The notes: generated by a model not told the origin, from the letters alone. Numbered from the stretch's first letter, positions 1 through 10,413 are shown. The stretch is 64,000 nucleotides of DNA from Erythrobacter sp. (GCA_009993605.1 JAACTB010000008.1:186001-250000); one strand, 5' to 3'. Translations and numbers: made by a program.

Positions 1-423
1 ATGGGTTTCCCCTTCGAGATCCTGATACTGCACCCGGCAGGTGGCGGGCCGGTCGACATCGGCGAAGATGTCGGGAACCGAAAGGCAGCCTTCCTGATAG
101 CTGGCCAGCTCTTCCGCCGGGTCGAGGATCACAGGGTTCACGAACACCCGCGGTTCCTTCTTCGTCGGATAGTGGACGTGCGAATGGCCGCCGTGATTGC
201 ACTCTTCGGGCTCGGCATCCTCATCTTCCGGCTGCAGATCGATGACGAGCACGCGCTTCGGCACGCCGACCTGGATCGCGGCGAGCCCTATGCCCGACGC
301 ATCGTACATCGTGTCGAACATGTCGGAGACGAGTGTCTTCAGCTCGTCATCGAATTCGGTGACGGGAGTCGAGACGGTCTTGAGCCGGGGGTCCGGCACT
401 TCGAGGATTTCACGGATAGCCAT
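1..423 (-). CDS. def: Peptide deformylase (3' end outside window)
   Basis: Minus-strand translation MAIREILEVPDPRLKTVSTPVTEFDDELKTLVSDMFDTMYDASGIGLAAIQVGVPKRV...EGCLSVPDIF; contains GIGLAAIQVG and EGCLSVP motifs. Confidence 0.95.
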   Translation of the reverse strand, partial: MAIREILEVPDPRLKTVSTPVTEFDDELKTLVSDMFDTMYDASGIGLAAIQVGVPKRVLVIDLQPEDEDAEPEECNHGGHSHVHYPTKKEPRVFVNPVILDPAEELASYQEGCLSVPDIFADVDRPATCRVQYQDLEGETH

Positions 424-454
424 CGCGGGCAGATAGGCGCGAACCGCGCGATTC

Positions 455-1051
455 TCAAGAGACCGGTCGCCGCGCCCTCAGCGCTTGGGCCAGCGTGCCC
501 TCGTCGAGATAATCCAGTTCGCCCCCCACCGGGAGGCCGTGGGCCAGTTGCGTGATCCTCAGGGGGAAATCCTCCAGCCGTTCGGCGAGGTAATGCGCGG
601 TGGTCTGCCCCTCCAGCGTGGCGTTCATCGCGAGGACGACTTCGTCCACCCCGCCCGCCTCGATCCGCGCCATCAGCGAGGCGACGTTCAGATCCTCCGG
701 CCGCACCCCGTCGAGCGCGGACAGGCGCCCGCCGAGCACGTGATAGGTGCCGGCGAACAGCTTCGCCCGGTCGAGCGCCCAAAGATCCGCCACATCCTCC
801 ACCACGCAGAGCGATTTCGCATCGCGACGCGGATCGGAGCAAATGCCGCACGGATTGCGCGTGTCGACATTGCCGCAGATGTCGCATTCGACCAGCGCCT
901 CGCCGACCTGCGCCAGCGCCTCTAGCAGCGCGGGGAGCGCGCTTTCCCGCCGCTTGACCAGCCACAGCACCGCGCGGCGGGCGCTGCGCGGCCCCAGGCC
1001 CGGCAGGCGGGCGAGCGCGGAAGCGAGGGTTTCGATTTCTTGCGATGCCAT
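455..1051 (-). CDS. recR: Recombination mediator protein RecR
   Basis: [31 protein letters not shown]..., [16 protein letters not shown] zinc finger, Toprim-like segment. Confidence 0.95.
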   Translation of the reverse strand: MASQEIETLASALARLPGLGPRSARRAVLWLVKRRESALPALLEALAQVGEALVECDICGNVDTRNPCGICSDPRRDAKSLCVVEDVADLWALDRAKLFAGTYHVLGGRLSALDGVRPEDLNVASLMARIEAGGVDEVVLAMNATLEGQTTAHYLAERLEDFPLRITQLAHGLPVGGELDYLDEGTLAQALRARRPVS

Positions 1052-1103
1052 GGCCTGACAGATAGGGGCGCGGCACGAACAGAGAAAGGCTCGCTGCCCC
1101 GTC

Positions 1104-2012
1104 ATGCGCATAATCTTCATGGGAACGCCCGATTTCGCGGTGCCGACATTGCAGGCCTTGGTCGATGCCGCGCACGAGATGGTGTGCGTCTACACCCAGC
1201 CGCCGCGCCCCGGCGGACGGCGCGGGCGCGAGCTGACCCCCTCGCCGGTGCAAAGCCGCGCCGAGGATCTGGGGATCGAGGTGCGCCATCCGACCTCGCT
1301 CAAATCCGCCGAGGAGCAGGCGCGCTTCGCGGAACTGGAAGCCGATGTCGCGGTGGTCGCGGCCTATGGGTTGATCCTGCCGCAGGCCGTGCTCGATGCG
1401 CCCCGACATGGCTGCCTCAACGTCCATGCCTCGATCCTGCCGAAATGGCGGGGGGCGGCGCCGATCCACCGTGCGATCATGGCGGGCGATCCGGTGACGG
1501 GGGTCACGATTATGCAGATGGAGGCAGGGCTCGACACCGGGCCGATGCTGGCCTTCGCGAGGACGCCGGTCGAGGACAAGACGACCGGCGAGCTGACCGA
1601 GGAACTGGCCGAGATCGGCGCGCAGCTGATGGTCGGCACGCTGATCGATCTCGCCGCGCTCCATTCGCTGGAGCAGGACGACGACAAGGCGACCTATGCC
1701 GCCAAGATCGACAAGAGCGAGGCGCGGATCGACTGGTCGCGCCCAGCCGAGGAAGTCGTGCGTCATATTCACGGCCTGTCGCCCTTCCCCGGCGCTTGGT
1801 TCGAGCTTGATGGCGAACGGGTCAAGATCTTGCGGGCAGAAGCGGCCGAGGGCGGCGGCGCGCCGGGCGAAGTGCTCGACGACCGCATGACGATCGCCTG
1901 CGGGCAAGGCGCGATCCGTCCCCTCGAATTGCAGCGCGCGGGCAAGCCCCGGATGGACACAGCGACTTTCCTGCGTGGCAAACCCGTAGCGGCAGGGGCC
2001 GTGCTTCCTTGA
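1104..2012 (+). CDS. fmt: Methionyl-tRNA formyltransferase
   Basis: [19 protein letters not shown]..., [20 protein letters not shown] motif. Confidence 0.97.
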   Translation: MRIIFMGTPDFAVPTLQALVDAAHEMVCVYTQPPRPGGRRGRELTPSPVQSRAEDLGIEVRHPTSLKSAEEQARFAELEADVAVVAAYGLILPQAVLDAPRHGCLNVHASILPKWRGAAPIHRAIMAGDPVTGVTIMQMEAGLDTGPMLAFARTPVEDKTTGELTEELAEIGAQLMVGTLIDLAALHSLEQDDDKATYAAKIDKSEARIDWSRPAEEVVRHIHGLSPFPGAWFELDGERVKILRAEAAEGGGAPGEVLDDRMTIACGQGAIRPLELQRAGKPRMDTATFLRGKPVAAGAVLP

Positions 2013-2779
2013 CCCGCTTTGCCCTCACGCTCGAATTCGACGGAACGCCGTTCTTCGGCCTTCAGCGCCAGAAAGACGGGCCGAGCGTGCAGCAGGCTGT
2101 CGAGGAGGCGGCGATGCGCGTGACAGGCGAGGAGGTGCGGATGCATAGCGCGGGCCGCACCGATGCGGGCGTCCACGCGCTCGCCATGCGCAGCCATGTC
2201 GATATTTCGAAGGACATCGCGCCCTTCCGCCTGATGGAGGCGCTCAACGCGCATCTCCGCCCCGATCCTATCGCAGTGACTCATTGCGAGATCGTGCCGG
2301 ACGACTGGCATGCGCGCTTTTCCTGTACGGGTCGTGCCTATGTCTATCGGATCGCCAACCGCCGCGCGCCGCTGACGCTGGAAAAGGATCGCTTGTGGCA
2401 GGTGCCGCAGGAGCTGGACCACGCGACCATGCACCGCGCCGCGCAGGCGCTTGTCGGACTGCACGACTTCACAACCTTCCGATCGGTCCATTGCCAGTCC
2501 GACAGCCCGGTCAAGACACTCGACCGGCTCGCTGTCGAACGCAACGGCGAGGAAGTCCGCATCTACGCCGAGGCGCGCAGCTTCCTGCATCACCAGGTAC
2601 GCTCGATGGTAGGATGCCTCGCCCTCGTCGGCATGGGCCGCTGGGGCGAAGCCCGCGTCGGCGAGGCGCTGGCGGCGCGCGACCGCCAAGCGCTGGGATT
2701 GAACGCTCCGCCGCACGGGCTCTATTTCGTGCGGGCGGATTATCCCGCCCAGCTTGTGCCCGAGCGGACGACACCCTAG
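2009..2779 (+). CDS. truA: tRNA pseudouridine(38-40) synthase TruA
   Basis: [18 protein letters not shown]..., [11 protein letters not shown] motif; TTG start overlapping the fmt stop. Confidence 0.95.
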   Translation: MTRFALTLEFDGTPFFGLQRQKDGPSVQQAVEEAAMRVTGEEVRMHSAGRTDAGVHALAMRSHVDISKDIAPFRLMEALNAHLRPDPIAVTHCEIVPDDWHARFSCTGRAYVYRIANRRAPLTLEKDRLWQVPQELDHATMHRAAQALVGLHDFTTFRSVHCQSDSPVKTLDRLAVERNGEEVRIYAEARSFLHHQVRSMVGCLALVGMGRWGEARVGEALAARDRQALGLNAPPHGLYFVRADYPAQLVPERTTP

Positions 2780-2804
2780 GCGGGTTGCAAAAGGAGACCC
2801 AAGG

Positions 2805-3917
2805 ATGACCACGACCGGCAAGCAACTCTTCACCACGCTCGAAGCGGACGGCACGCTGACGCTCGAAATCGCGGAAAGCACTTTTCGCGAGCCTAAGGAC
2901 AATCAGGTTCTCGTCAAGATGGAGGCCGCGCCGATCAATCCGTCGGACCTCGCCATCCTGACCGGCGCTGCCGATTTCGAGAATGCGGACTATTCGCCCG
3001 GCAAGGTCGTGGCAAAAATGCCCGAACCGTTCAATTCGGGAAGCAAGGCGCGCCACGGCCAACGGCTGCCCGCCGGCAATGAAGGCGCGGGCACCGTGGT
3101 CGCCACGGGCGATGGCGATATGGCGAAGGCGCTGATGGGCCAGCGCGTCGCCTGCGTGCCCGGCACCGCCTTCAGCGAATACGCGATCGCAGATGCCACC
3201 ATGTGCCTGCCGCTGGGCGATCACAGCGCGGAAGATGGCGCGTCGAGTTTCGTCAACCCGATGACGGCCCTTGGCTTCGTCGAGAATGCCAAAATGGACG
3301 GGCAGGACGCCATTCTCCACACCGTCGGCGCGTCCAATCTCGGCCAGATGCTCAACCGCATCTGCCAGGAAGACGGCATCAAGCTCGTCAATATCGTGCG
3401 CAAACCCGATCAAGCGCAGATGCTGAAAGATCAGGGCGCGGAATACGTGGTCGATTCCTCGCAGGACGATTTCGCCGCTCAGCTGCGCGATGCGATCGAC
3501 GCGACGGATGCCTTCTACGGCTTCGATCCGATCGGCGGCGGCAAGATGGTCGATCACTGCTTCAAGGCGATGGAGCAGGTCGCGGTCGCCAAGATGACCG
3601 AATATTCGCGCTACGGATCGAACCAGCAGAAGCGGATGTTCATCTATGGCCGTCTCGACATGGGGCCAACCACGCTGACGCCGAGCTACGGGTTCGGCTG
3701 GACGCTGTCGGGCTGGCTGCTGACCCCGTTCCTCCAGAATGCGGGCATGGAGCGCGTGATGCGGATGCGCCAGCGCGTGCTCGACAATCTGACGACGACC
3801 TTCGCCAGCTCCTACAAGAAGAAGGTTTCGCTCGAAGAAATGCTGACCAAGGACGCGATCCTCGATTATCGCCAGATGAAGACCGGCGAGAAATATCTGG
3901 TCACGCCGCAGGCCTGA
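2805..3917 (+). CDS. Zinc-binding-dehydrogenase/quinone-oxidoreductase family protein (MDR superfamily)
   Basis: VLVKMEAAPINPSDLAIL, GNEGAGTVVATG, NPMTALGF; MDR-like N and C domains. Confidence 0.8.
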   Translation: MTTTGKQLFTTLEADGTLTLEIAESTFREPKDNQVLVKMEAAPINPSDLAILTGAADFENADYSPGKVVAKMPEPFNSGSKARHGQRLPAGNEGAGTVVATGDGDMAKALMGQRVACVPGTAFSEYAIADATMCLPLGDHSAEDGASSFVNPMTALGFVENAKMDGQDAILHTVGASNLGQMLNRICQEDGIKLVNIVRKPDQAQMLKDQGAEYVVDSSQDDFAAQLRDAIDATDAFYGFDPIGGGKMVDHCFKAMEQVAVAKMTEYSRYGSNQQKRMFIYGRLDMGPTTLTPSYGFGWTLSGWLLTPFLQNAGMERVMRMRQRVLDNLTTTFASSYKKKVSLEEMLTKDAILDYRQMKTGEKYLVTPQA

Positions 3918-3921
3918 CCGG

Positions 3922-4899
3922 CTAATTTCCGTCGAAAGCGCGCTGGATCGCGGCGAGGTCGGTGACCTCGTTCGCGATCAGCACTTGCAACAGCAGGCGC
4001 GCTTTCTGCGGGTTGAGCGCGCGCGCGGCGACGAAGCCGTTAGTGTCGTCGTCAGGCTCGCGGTCCACCAGCCCCTCTTCCGCGCGGCTGGCGCGTACCA
4101 CGAAGACGCCGCGATCTCGCATCCGGCGCAGGGATACGCGCACGGCTTCGGGGAAGTTCCCCTCCCCAACGCCCGCCATCACCACGCCACGTGCCGCCGT
4201 GCCAGCCATGCGATCGACCGCTTCGCCCGTCAGCCCGGCATGCGCGAGGATCACCGCCACTTCGGGCAATTCGTCCACCCACGCGAAACGCGCCGCCGCC
4301 CCGGGTCGCCAGGGGGCGCCGAACCATTCGAGCGCCGAGGGGCTGACCAGTCCCAGCGATTCGCGCGGGAAGCCGCGGAACGCTTCCGAACCGCGCGTCC
4401 TCACCTTGCGCACGTCGCGCGCGGCGAAGACCCGGTCCCCCATCACGACGAGCACGCCGCGCCCCGCGGCCTGCGGATCGCTCGCCACCCGCACCGCATT
4501 GGCGAAATTGCGAAGGCCGTCATACCCCACCGCATCGGCGGGCCGCATCGCGCCGACCAGCACCACCGGCTTGGTCGCGGGCAGTGTCAGGTCGAGCAGG
4601 AAGGCGGTTTCCTCCAGCGTGTCGGTCCCATGGGTGACAATGACACCCTGACAGGTTTCGTCGGCGAGCGCTTCGAAGATCGCGGCGTGGAGAGGCGCCC
4701 ACACCCGCGGCCCGATATCCGCCGAATCGATATTGGCGATCTGGCGCCCCGACAGCTCGGCCTCCAGCCCAAGATCGCCGACATCCTCGAGATAGGCGTC
4801 GATTCCGATCTCGCCCGCGCGATAATCCTTGGCGATTGCGGAGCCCGCAATCCCCGCGATCGTGCCGCCTGTGGCGAGAACGGTGAGCCTGGTCGTCAT
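3922..4899 (-). CDS. L-asparaginase
   Basis: MTTRLTVLATGGTIAGIAG..., VIVTHGTDTLEETAFLLDLT signature motifs. Confidence 0.93.
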   Translation of the reverse strand: MTTRLTVLATGGTIAGIAGSAIAKDYRAGEIGIDAYLEDVGDLGLEAELSGRQIANIDSADIGPRVWAPLHAAIFEALADETCQGVIVTHGTDTLEETAFLLDLTLPATKPVVLVGAMRPADAVGYDGLRNFANAVRVASDPQAAGRGVLVVMGDRVFAARDVRKVRTRGSEAFRGFPRESLGLVSPSALEWFGAPWRPGAAARFAWVDELPEVAVILAHAGLTGEAVDRMAGTAARGVVMAGVGEGNFPEAVRVSLRRMRDRGVFVVRASRAEEGLVDREPDDDTNGFVAARALNPQKARLLLQVLIANEVTDLAAIQRAFDGN

Positions 4900-4990
4900 G
4901 CCGCGCGCTCTAGGGTGCCCGAAGCGTGCTGGGCAATTGCTTTTCGCCTCCGCCACGCTATGTGCCCCAGACGCTTCCCGATCGGGACGC

Positions 4991-5066
4991 GGGCGCTTAG
5001 CTCAGTTGGTAGAGCATCTCGTTTACACCGAGAGGGTCGGCGGTTCGAGCCCGTCAGCGCCCACCA
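4991..5066 (+). tRNA. tRNA-Val (anticodon TAC)
   Basis: 76-nt cloverleaf gggcgcttagctcagttggtagagc...ggttcgagccc...cgcccacca; anticodon loop TTTACAC; CCA encoded. Confidence 0.97.
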
Positions 5067-5079
5067 TATTCCCGCCAGA

Positions 5080-5658
5080 TCAGCCCTCCCTTCCGATCGC
5101 CTCGTCCAGCGCAGCGCGCACTTCCGGGTCGGCCCAGTCGAGATCGCCGGTCACGCGCCAGATTTCGCGCCCGCCCGCATCGTAGAGAACCGTGGTCGGT
5201 AGATTGCCCGACAGGGCGAAGCTCAAGGCGGTTTCGGTGTCGAGCCACGGTTCGAGATAGGCGAAATTGCGTTCGGCGAAGAACGGCTCGACCACCTCCG
5301 CGCCCTGCAAATCCTGGCTCGCGACAAGCACGCGCATGTCGCCGTCGTAATCGCTCGCCAGATCGTCGAGCAGCGGCATCTCCTTGACGCAAGGCGCGCA
5401 CCAGGTCGCCCACAGGTTCAAGAGGACCGGCTGACCCTGAAGCGCGCCGAGATTGAGCGTTCGACCGTCAGGATGGGTCAGATTGACGGCGGGCATCAGC
5501 TCTCCCGCCTGACTGCGATCGATTTCTCCGGCGGGGGCGGCGGCAGCCATCTCGGGAGTTTCTTGCGCGGGTTCGGCCGTGTCCCTATCGCAACCGCCCA
5601 AGGCAGCGAGAAGGACGAAGGCGAGCGTGAGCGAGGACCGGGACGAGAAGACGGGCAC
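5080..5658 (-). CDS. TlpA-family thioredoxin-like disulfide reductase, lipoprotein/secreted
   Basis: Signal/lipobox [26 protein letters not shown] redox motif. Confidence 0.9.
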   Translation of the reverse strand: MPVFSSRSSLTLAFVLLAALGGCDRDTAEPAQETPEMAAAAPAGEIDRSQAGELMPAVNLTHPDGRTLNLGALQGQPVLLNLWATWCAPCVKEMPLLDDLASDYDGDMRVLVASQDLQGAEVVEPFFAERNFAYLEPWLDTETALSFALSGNLPTTVLYDAGGREIWRVTGDLDWADPEVRAALDEAIGREG

Positions 5659-7051
5659 GGCAGGTTCCAATGCGATGTGGGGCGGCAGGTTCGCTGCCGG
5701 GCCTAGCGCGATCATGCGCGAAATCAACGCTTCGATCCCGCTCGACAAGGCAATCTGGCGGCAGGACATCGCGGGCAGCCGCGCCCATGTCGCCATGCTG
5801 GCGACACAGGGCATCGTCACGCCCGACGACGCGGAAACGATCGATGAGGGGCTCGCCCGGATCGGCGAAGAATACGAGCGCGACGGCGTGCCCGAGGACT
5901 GGGATCTCGAGGATATCCACATGACGGTGGAATCGCGCCTGTCCGAACTGGTCGGCCCAGTCGCCGGGCGGCTTCACACCGCGCGCAGCCGCAACGATCA
6001 GGTGGCGACCGATTTCCGCCTCTGGGTGCGCGAGGCCTGTCTGCGCGCTGAAGCGGGGCTCGACGCGCTGCAACGCGCGCTCGTCACCCGCGCGGGAGAT
6101 CACACCGCCAGCATCATGCCCGGCTTCACTCACTTGCAGACCGCCCAGCCGGTGACCTTGGGCCACCATCTCATGGCCTATTACGAGATGGCGAAGCGCG
6201 ACCGCAGCCGCTTTTCCGACGCGCGAGCACGAATGGACGAATGCCCCCTTGGCAGCGCGGCTTTGGCGGGCACGGGCTTCCCGATCGACCGCGAAGCGAC
6301 CGCGCAGGCGCTCGGCTTCGCGCAGCCGACGCGCAACAGCCTCGACGCCGTATCCGACCGCGATTTCGCGATGGATTACCTCGCCGCCGCCAGCCAGTGC
6401 GCGATCCACCTCTCGCGCCTCGCCGAAGAGCTGATCCTGTGGGCCAGCCAGCCCTTCGGCTTCGTGCGCCTGCCCGATACGCTTTCCACCGGCAGCTCGA
6501 TCATGCCGCAGAAGAAGAACCCCGATGCCGCCGAGCTGGTGCGCGGCCATGCGGGCCGCATCATCGGCTGCGCGACATCGCTGATGATCACGATGAAGGG
6601 CCTCCCGCTCGCCTATTCGAAGGACATGCAGGACGACAAGCCGCCCGTCTTCGAAGCGGCGGGCCTGCTCGACCTGTGCCTCGCCGCTACGGCGGGCATG
6701 ATTGCCGACAGCGATTTTCGAACCGATCGGATGCGGCAGGCCGCGGAAATGGGCTTCGCCACCGCGACCGATCTTGCCGACTGGCTGGTGCGCGAGGCGG
6801 ACATTCCGTTTCGCGAGGCGCACCACATCACCGGGGCTGCGGTGAAGCTGGCCGAAAGCCGCAACGTGGCACTCGACGCCTTGCCGCTTGCCGATTTGCA
6901 GGCCATCGATACTCGGATCGACGATCGGGTGTTCGCCGCGCTGTCGGTCGATGCGTCGGTCGCGGCGCGCGCCAGCTATGGCGGGACCGCGCCGAACGAG
7001 GTACGCAAGCGCGTCGCCGAAGCACGCGCCGCGCTGGGAATGGAGGAATGA
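5627..7051 (+). CDS. argH: Argininosuccinate lyase
   Basis: [11 protein letters not shown]..., [19 protein letters not shown] signature. Start is GTG 5627 or ATG 5675. Confidence 0.96.
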   Translation: MSEDRDEKTGTAGSNAMWGGRFAAGPSAIMREINASIPLDKAIWRQDIAGSRAHVAMLATQGIVTPDDAETIDEGLARIGEEYERDGVPEDWDLEDIHMTVESRLSELVGPVAGRLHTARSRNDQVATDFRLWVREACLRAEAGLDALQRALVTRAGDHTASIMPGFTHLQTAQPVTLGHHLMAYYEMAKRDRSRFSDARARMDECPLGSAALAGTGFPIDREATAQALGFAQPTRNSLDAVSDRDFAMDYLAAASQCAIHLSRLAEELILWASQPFGFVRLPDTLSTGSSIMPQKKNPDAAELVRGHAGRIIGCATSLMITMKGLPLAYSKDMQDDKPPVFEAAGLLDLCLAATAGMIADSDFRTDRMRQAAEMGFATATDLADWLVREADIPFREAHHITGAAVKLAESRNVALDALPLADLQAIDTRIDDRVFAALSVDASVAARASYGGTAPNEVRKRVAEARAALGMEE

Positions 7052-7287
7052 TGCGCCGTCCGATTATTTTTGCCGGCGCTGCTGTCCTCGCCGGATGTGG
7101 CCAGCAGGCCGCGCTGGAACCGCCGCCGGGCGAAAGCCTGCCGCCCGCACCCTATGGGAGCGTGGAGCGGCCCGATGCCGAGGACCTGCTCGAACTGGAC
7201 CCGCAGGCCGCGCCCGAACGCAGCGTCGAACTGCGCCGCCGCAGCGAAGAGCGCGAGGACAATCCTTTCGATCTGCCGCCCGAGTAA
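7048..7287 (+). CDS. Small lipoprotein (LptM/YifL-like position between argH and lysA)
   Basis: [29 protein letters not shown] lipobox; ATGA overlap with argH. Confidence 0.75.
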   Translation: MMRRPIIFAGAAVLAGCGQQAALEPPPGESLPPAPYGSVERPDAEDLLELDPQAAPERSVELRRRSEEREDNPFDLPPE

Positions 7288-7371
7288 AAGCGTTCAGATC
7301 ATAGAAGCAGGCAATAGGTGCGAAGCAAGCCTTGCTCGACAGCGCGGCAAAGCTTCGCCAAGGGCGCGCGC

Positions 7372-8634
7372 ATGGATCATTTTCAGCTTCGCGACGGCGT
7401 CCTTCACGCAGAAGACGTTCCCCTGTCCCGCATCGCCGAAGAGGTCGGCACGCCGGTCTATGTCTATTCGCGCGCGACCCTGGTGCGCCATGCCCGCGTC
7501 TTTCGCGATGCGCTGAGCGGACTTAAAGATCCGCACATCGCCTTCGCGGTCAAATCGAACCCCAATCTCGCCGTTCTGCGCGTACTCGCAAACGAGGGCT
7601 ATGGCGCCGATGTCGTCTCGGGCGGCGAATTGGCGCGGGCGCTGGCGGCGGGGATGAAGCCGGAAGACATCGTGTTCAGCGGTGTCGGGAAGACCCACGC
7701 TGAACTCCTCCAGGGGCTCGAAGCCGGGATCGGACAGTTCAATATCGAGAGCGAGGAAGAAGGCTACGAACTCGCCGCTATCGCGCGAAGGCAAGGGATG
7801 ACGGCCCGCTGCGCCTTGCGGATCAATCCTGATGTCGATGCCGGTACGCACGAGAAGATCTCGACCGGCAAGCGCGAGAACAAGTTCGGCGTCCCCTATG
7901 ATCGCGCCGTCCAGCTCTACGCCGCGATGGCCGCCGAAGAGGGCCTCGATATGCGCGGCATCGCGGTTCACATCGGCAGCCAGCTGCAAAGCCTCGATCC
8001 GCTCGAAACCGCCTTCCTGAAGGTGGGAACGCTGGTCCGCGATCTGCGCGCGCGGGGCTGCGTGGTCACGCATGTCGATCTCGGAGGGGGGCTCGGCGTC
8101 AGCTATCGCGAAGAGGAGACCCCGCCCAGCCCCGCCGATTACGGCGCGATGGTTGCGCGCGTGACGAAGGATTGGGACGTCCGCCTGATGTTCGAACCCG
8201 GACGCGTGATCGCCGCCAATGCGGGCGTGCTGCTCACCCGCGTGATCCGCTCGAAGCGCAGCGGCAACGGCCCGCCCTTCCTCGTCGTGGATGCCGCGAT
8301 GAACGATCTCGCCCGCCCCGCCATGTACGGTGCGTGGCACGATTTCGCCGCTGTCGCGCCCGACGGGACGCGCACCACGGCCCATATCGTCGGCCCGATC
8401 TGCGAGACGGGGGACACCTTCGCGATGGACCGCGATTGCGACACGCTGGCGGCTGGCGATCTCGCAGTCTTCCGCAGCGCGGGCGCTTATGGGGCAACCA
8501 TGGCGTCGAGTTACAATTCGCGGGGCTTCGTGCCAGAGGTGCTGGTCGACGGTGATCGCTATGCAGTGGTCGCCGATCGGATCGCCCCTTCCGCGATCAT
8601 GGAGGCCGAGCGGGTGCCGGACTGGCTGACGTGA
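7372..8634 (+). CDS. lysA: Diaminopimelate decarboxylase
   Basis: AFAVKSNPNLAVLRVLANEGYGADVVSGGEL PLP motif, HIGSQ, EPGR, CETGD. Confidence 0.97.
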   Translation: MDHFQLRDGVLHAEDVPLSRIAEEVGTPVYVYSRATLVRHARVFRDALSGLKDPHIAFAVKSNPNLAVLRVLANEGYGADVVSGGELARALAAGMKPEDIVFSGVGKTHAELLQGLEAGIGQFNIESEEEGYELAAIARRQGMTARCALRINPDVDAGTHEKISTGKRENKFGVPYDRAVQLYAAMAAEEGLDMRGIAVHIGSQLQSLDPLETAFLKVGTLVRDLRARGCVVTHVDLGGGLGVSYREEETPPSPADYGAMVARVTKDWDVRLMFEPGRVIAANAGVLLTRVIRSKRSGNGPPFLVVDAAMNDLARPAMYGAWHDFAAVAPDGTRTTAHIVGPICETGDTFAMDRDCDTLAAGDLAVFRSAGAYGATMASSYNSRGFVPEVLVDGDRYAVVADRIAPSAIMEAERVPDWLT

Positions 8635-9416
8635 ACGGCCTACCGCTTCTCCACCGGCTGGAAGGCGCACGCATCGTCCTCGTCGGCGAGGGCGCGATGG
8701 CGGAGGCGAAGCGGCGGCTGGTCGAACGCGCAGGCGGCACCTGCGTGAGCGAAGCCGAGGCGCATCAGGCGCGACTGGGCTTCGTCGCGCTGGACGATGG
8801 CCGCGAGGCGGAGGCGGCGGCGTTGCGGCTCAAGCGCCATGAACTGCTCGTCAACGTGGCCGACCGCCCGGAGCTGTGCGATTTCACTCTGCCTAGCGTG
8901 CTGGAGCGCGGGCCGATCACCGTGGCGGTCGCGACCGGTGGGGCATCGGCAGGGCTGGCCAAGCAGCTGCGGCTGGCGCTCGAACGGATATTGCCGGCAT
9001 CTCTGGGCGATCTCGCCTCGCGGCTGGGCAACGCGAGAGAGACGATGCGCGATCGCTGGCCCGATGGCGGCGAGCGGCGGCGCGCACTCGATGCGGCCCT
9101 GGCTAGCGGCGGCGTGCTCGATCCGCTGGACGCTGGGTCCGCCGATCGGGTGGAAGACTGGCTGAAAGGCCGGGAAAAGCGCGACGCCGAAGGGACCGTC
9201 GAGATCCTGCTGATGAGCACGGATCCCGACGATCTCACGCTGCGTCACGCGCGCTTGTTGGGCACCGCCGACTATGTCGTCCATCCGCGAGACATTCCCG
9301 AAGCGATCCTCGTGCGCGCCCGCGCCGATGCTGAGCGGATCGTGTTGGAAGACGGTCCCTTGCCTCGCGATCACGGCCTGACGGTGGTGTTGCGTATGAA
9401 GAGCGCCGACGCCTGA
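8631..9416 (+). CDS. Siroheme synthase N-terminal-type protein (precorrin-2 dehydrogenase/ferrochelatase) with truncated SUMT-like C-terminus
   Basis: RIVLVGEGAMAEAKRRLVE, LLVNVADRPELCDFTLPSVLERGPITVAVATGGASAGLAKQLR; C-terminal EGTVEILLMSTDPDDLTLRHARLLGTADYVVHPRDIPEAILVRARADAERI. Confidence 0.88.
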   Translation: MNGLPLLHRLEGARIVLVGEGAMAEAKRRLVERAGGTCVSEAEAHQARLGFVALDDGREAEAAALRLKRHELLVNVADRPELCDFTLPSVLERGPITVAVATGGASAGLAKQLRLALERILPASLGDLASRLGNARETMRDRWPDGGERRRALDAALASGGVLDPLDAGSADRVEDWLKGREKRDAEGTVEILLMSTDPDDLTLRHARLLGTADYVVHPRDIPEAILVRARADAERIVLEDGPLPRDHGLTVVLRMKSADA

Positions 9417-9426
9417 CGCGCGGCGC

Positions 9427-10404
9427 TCAGCTCAACTGCCCACCCTCGCCTTCCAGCGCGGCGAAATAGCGGGCCATGGCGGCTGCTCCGTCCTCGCTCA
9501 GATCGATAAAGGCCCGGCGCCGATCCTGATCGTCCTGTTCCCGCACCAGCAGGCCGAGATCGATCATCTGCCCGATCCAGCGCAGCGCGGTCGTAGGCGG
9601 GACGCCCGCGGCGATGCAGAGCGAGGTGACAGACACCCGGCGATGTTCGACTCGCGCGGCGGTCAGATCGAGGAGGATATCCCACGCCGGATCGGCGAAC
9701 AGGTCGGGGAGCAGGAATTTCCCGCGCAGCCGCCGCTGGTGGATGATGCGATGGATCAGCCGCGCATCGGGCAGAGCGGGCCGCGCGCGGCGACGTCCGT
9801 CCCCGCCCTCTCCCCGGAATCCCGGCGCTGGCGATTCGAGCCGGGCCGTGCCGCTTTCGAACCGGTCGAGACGATCCGACAACCGCCCCAATTGTTCGGT
9901 GAGTTTGAGGAAGGCGAGGCGATCCTCTTTATCCATTTCGCGAACTCGGCGGCCCTGAAGCCGCGCGAGCGCCGCGCCCAAGGCGATCAAGCCTTCCGAT
10001 TGCCGCCCGCCGATCACGATCTGGGGATGCGAACGTTCGAGACAGCCGAACACGTCTTCGAGCGCCGCTTCGCTCGTCAGCACGATCAGCTGCGCGCCCG
10101 ACCGCACGGCCCGCTCGTCCAGCCGGACGAGCGCAGCCATCTCCGCACCCGACACCGACGGCACATCGATCGCGACGATATCGCCGAGCAGGCCCGCCGT
10201 TCCTTCAGTCACATCCGCCAGGTTTCGCATGGCCTGGACGCCTAGCCCGGCCAGCCGCGCATCGTCCGCGATCCGGCCCAGCCGCGTGGCATCCGATCCG
10301 AACAGTGACAGGCTCCGCCCGACAGAGGGAGCGGCGATCGGATCAGCACCCGATCCATCCGCCCAATCAGGGTCCGCATCCACGAAATAGGCCAGCTGCG
10401 CCAT
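9427..10404 (-). CDS. MarR-type winged-helix regulator with N-terminal pseudo-receiver-like domain
   Basis: C-terminal AAGVPPTTALRWIGQMIDLGLLVREQDDQDRRRAFIDLSEDG = wHTH/wing; N-terminal ~170 aa alternating alpha/beta segment. Confidence 0.8.
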   Translation of the reverse strand: MAQLAYFVDADPDWADGSGADPIAAPSVGRSLSLFGSDATRLGRIADDARLAGLGVQAMRNLADVTEGTAGLLGDIVAIDVPSVSGAEMAALVRLDERAVRSGAQLIVLTSEAALEDVFGCLERSHPQIVIGGRQSEGLIALGAALARLQGRRVREMDKEDRLAFLKLTEQLGRLSDRLDRFESGTARLESPAPGFRGEGGDGRRRARPALPDARLIHRIIHQRRLRGKFLLPDLFADPAWDILLDLTAARVEHRRVSVTSLCIAAGVPPTTALRWIGQMIDLGLLVREQDDQDRRRAFIDLSEDGAAAMARYFAALEGEGGQLS

Positions 10405-10413
10405 GCGATTCGC

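Noticed and set aside
339-1907. 522-aa minus-strand ORF across recR and fmt
   Set aside because: Arg/Gly/Ala-rich shadow ORF antisense or out of frame to def, recR and fmt; no recognisable domain.
7294-8670. 458-aa minus-strand ORF opposite lysA
   Set aside because: Typical high-GC antisense shadow ORF; lysA is clearly the coding strand.
9100-9416. Truncated SUMT region considered as pseudogene/frameshift
   Set aside because: Frame is continuous and ends at a normal stop; I could not find the missing SUMT domain in another frame downstream, since the next gene lies antisense.
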